Shown piece by piece: positions 63,331 through 64,000 of a stretch of 64,000 nt of DNA. Made by a program: the position numbers and the translations under genes. How positions within the stretch are numbered: the first letter of the stretch is position 1; each line of letters starts with the position of its first letter. Below the pieces are notes generated by a model. The model was not told where the DNA came from. It did no database searches and saw nothing but the letters and a program-made list of their open reading frames with translations. Origin of the DNA: Nevskiales bacterium (GTDB lineage Bacteria; Pseudomonadota; Gammaproteobacteria; Nevskiales; Nevskiaceae); NCBI GenBank assembly GCA_028698335.1, contig JAQVDP010000003.1, forward strand, positions 49,350 through 113,349. The letters are read 5' to 3'.

Positions 63331-64000
63331 TCAGCGGCTCTGACCCTTGCGGTTCAGACCGTTGGGGGCGAAATAGCGATCCTCGAAGTCGATCTTGAAG
63401 TCGCTGATCCGGTCCTCGTTCTGCAGGGCCGTGACGAAATAGCGGCCGCTTTGCAGGTCGTAGATGATCTCCGGGATGCCGGTCACGGTCGGTACGAACG
63501 GCACCGTCAGCAACTGCGCCTCCTGCACCTTCCAGAGCTGATCGCGGTTGTCGTAGCAGTCGACCGCGGCGACCGCCCAGCTGTCCTCGTCGACGTAGAA
63601 GGTGCGACGCTTGAACTGGTGGCGCAGGCCCTGGCGCAGATTCGCCTCGACCACCCAGACGCGATGCAGCTCGTAGCGGGCGAGGTTCTGGTTGATGTGG
63701 CCCGGGCGGATGATGTCCTTGTACTTGATCATCGGCGAGTTGATCAGGAAGGAGTTGTACGGGATGTACACCTCCTTCTTGCCGACCAGCTTCCAGTCGT
63801 AGCGATCGAGCGCACCGTTGAAGACATCGACCTGATCATTGAACTGTTCGTTGTCGGTGCCGATGTAGGGATTGTCGTAGCCGACGTCGGGGGCGCGATT
63901 GGTGCGGCCCAGTCCGGGGTTGAAGATCCAGGCGTCACGGCCGCTGCCGCCCGCGCCGGAGCTTTCATGCACGAGAATCAGCTGGCCGGCGACGCGCGGC
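63331..64000 (-). CDS. DUF1329 outer-membrane/periplasmic protein (partial, N-terminus beyond right edge)
   Basis: At least 222 residues, open to the window edge. It contains the DUF1329 marks NQNLARYELHRVWVVEANLR, KRRTFYVDEDSWAVAAVDCY and YIPYNSFLINSPMIKYKD, and ends RYFAPNGLNRKGQSR. DUF1329 proteins have a LolB-like lipid-binding fold and are often next to DUF1302 porin-like genes, MMPL transporters and YCF48-like proteins. It lies 92 bp upstream of the YCF48-like gene on the same strand, so this looks like one operon. Confidence 0.9.
   Translation of the reverse strand, partial: PRVAGQLILVHESSGAGGSGRDAWIFNPGLGRTNRAPDVGYDNPYIGTDNEQFNDQVDVFNGALDRYDWKLVGKKEVYIPYNSFLINSPMIKYKDIIRPGHINQNLARYELHRVWVVEANLRQGLRHQFKRRTFYVDEDSWAVAAVDCYDNRDQLWKVQEAQLLTVPFVPTVTGIPEIIYDLQSGRYFVTALQNEDRISDFKIDFEDRYFAPNGLNRKGQSR

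Overview
This 64 kb window comes from the chromosome of a high-GC Gram-negative bacterium. LptD/SurA, the lptD-surA-pdxA-rsmA gene order, amgK-murU, pilT-pilU and the rpoN-linked nitrogen PTS together point to Gammaproteobacteria. The lipid-handling genes (FATP-type acyl-CoA ligase, paired acyl-CoA dehydrogenases, ferritin-like metal-dependent hydrolase, MMPL/DUF1329 cluster) would fit a Nevskiales/Solimonadaceae-like lineage, but that placement is inference. Almost all of the sequence is coding. No insertion sequences, integrases or CRISPR arrays were seen.

Region 1 (1-6.7 kb, minus strand): a giant type I polyketide/secondary-lipid synthase, cut by the left edge, with two FabK/nitronate-monooxygenase-like domains fused ahead of KS, AT and ACP. 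It is preceded by a cytoplasmic sulfatase-fold enzyme with Thr at the nucleophile position. Region 2 (6.7-21.2 kb): apaH, then a complete plus-strand Tad/Flp pilus locus (flp, tadV, tadE, cpaB, cpaC, tadZ, tadA, tadB, tadC, tadD, a DUF3613 gene, tadG), followed by a PAS-GGDEF-degenerate EAL sensor. Region 3 (21.2-30.4 kb): uspA, rsmA, pdxA, surA and lptD on the minus strand, divergent from the cell-wall recycling pair amgK-murU and then pmbA. The Tad locus lies between rsmA and apaH, which are usually near neighbours.

Region 4 (30.4-39.3 kb, minus strand): an encapsulated-ferritin homologue with no shell gene, then the chain rpoN-hpf-ptsN-hprK-rapZ-EIIA(Man)-HPr-EI-mgtE. This gives a full regulatory phosphorelay with an unusually short HPr kinase. 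A DUF4399 gene lies upstream of rpoN. Region 5 (39.3-42.6 kb): rhlE helicase and an RRM protein, convergent with rpiA-yggS. Region 6 (42.9-50.5 kb): three consecutive PilT-family ATPases, a PKD-domain zinc metallopeptidase lipoprotein, a small lipoprotein and a DASS anion transporter.

Region 7 (50.5-52.4 kb): rplM-rpsI, tRNA-Gln(CTG) and an unrecognised small gene. Region 8 (52.5-64 kb): a lipid-catabolism/lipid-export neighbourhood. It contains an acyl-CoA ligase, an SRPBCC protein, two acyl-CoA dehydrogenases, a metal-dependent hydrolase divergent from a regulator with two MerR-like segments, an MMPL/RND exporter, a YCF48-like periplasmic protein and a DUF1329 protein cut by the right edge. 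The most unusual items are the fused NMO-NMO-KS-AT-ACP synthase, the orphan EncFtn, the N-terminally missing HPr kinase, the third PilT paralogue, the double-MerR regulator, and the Tad locus lying inside a conserved gene order.
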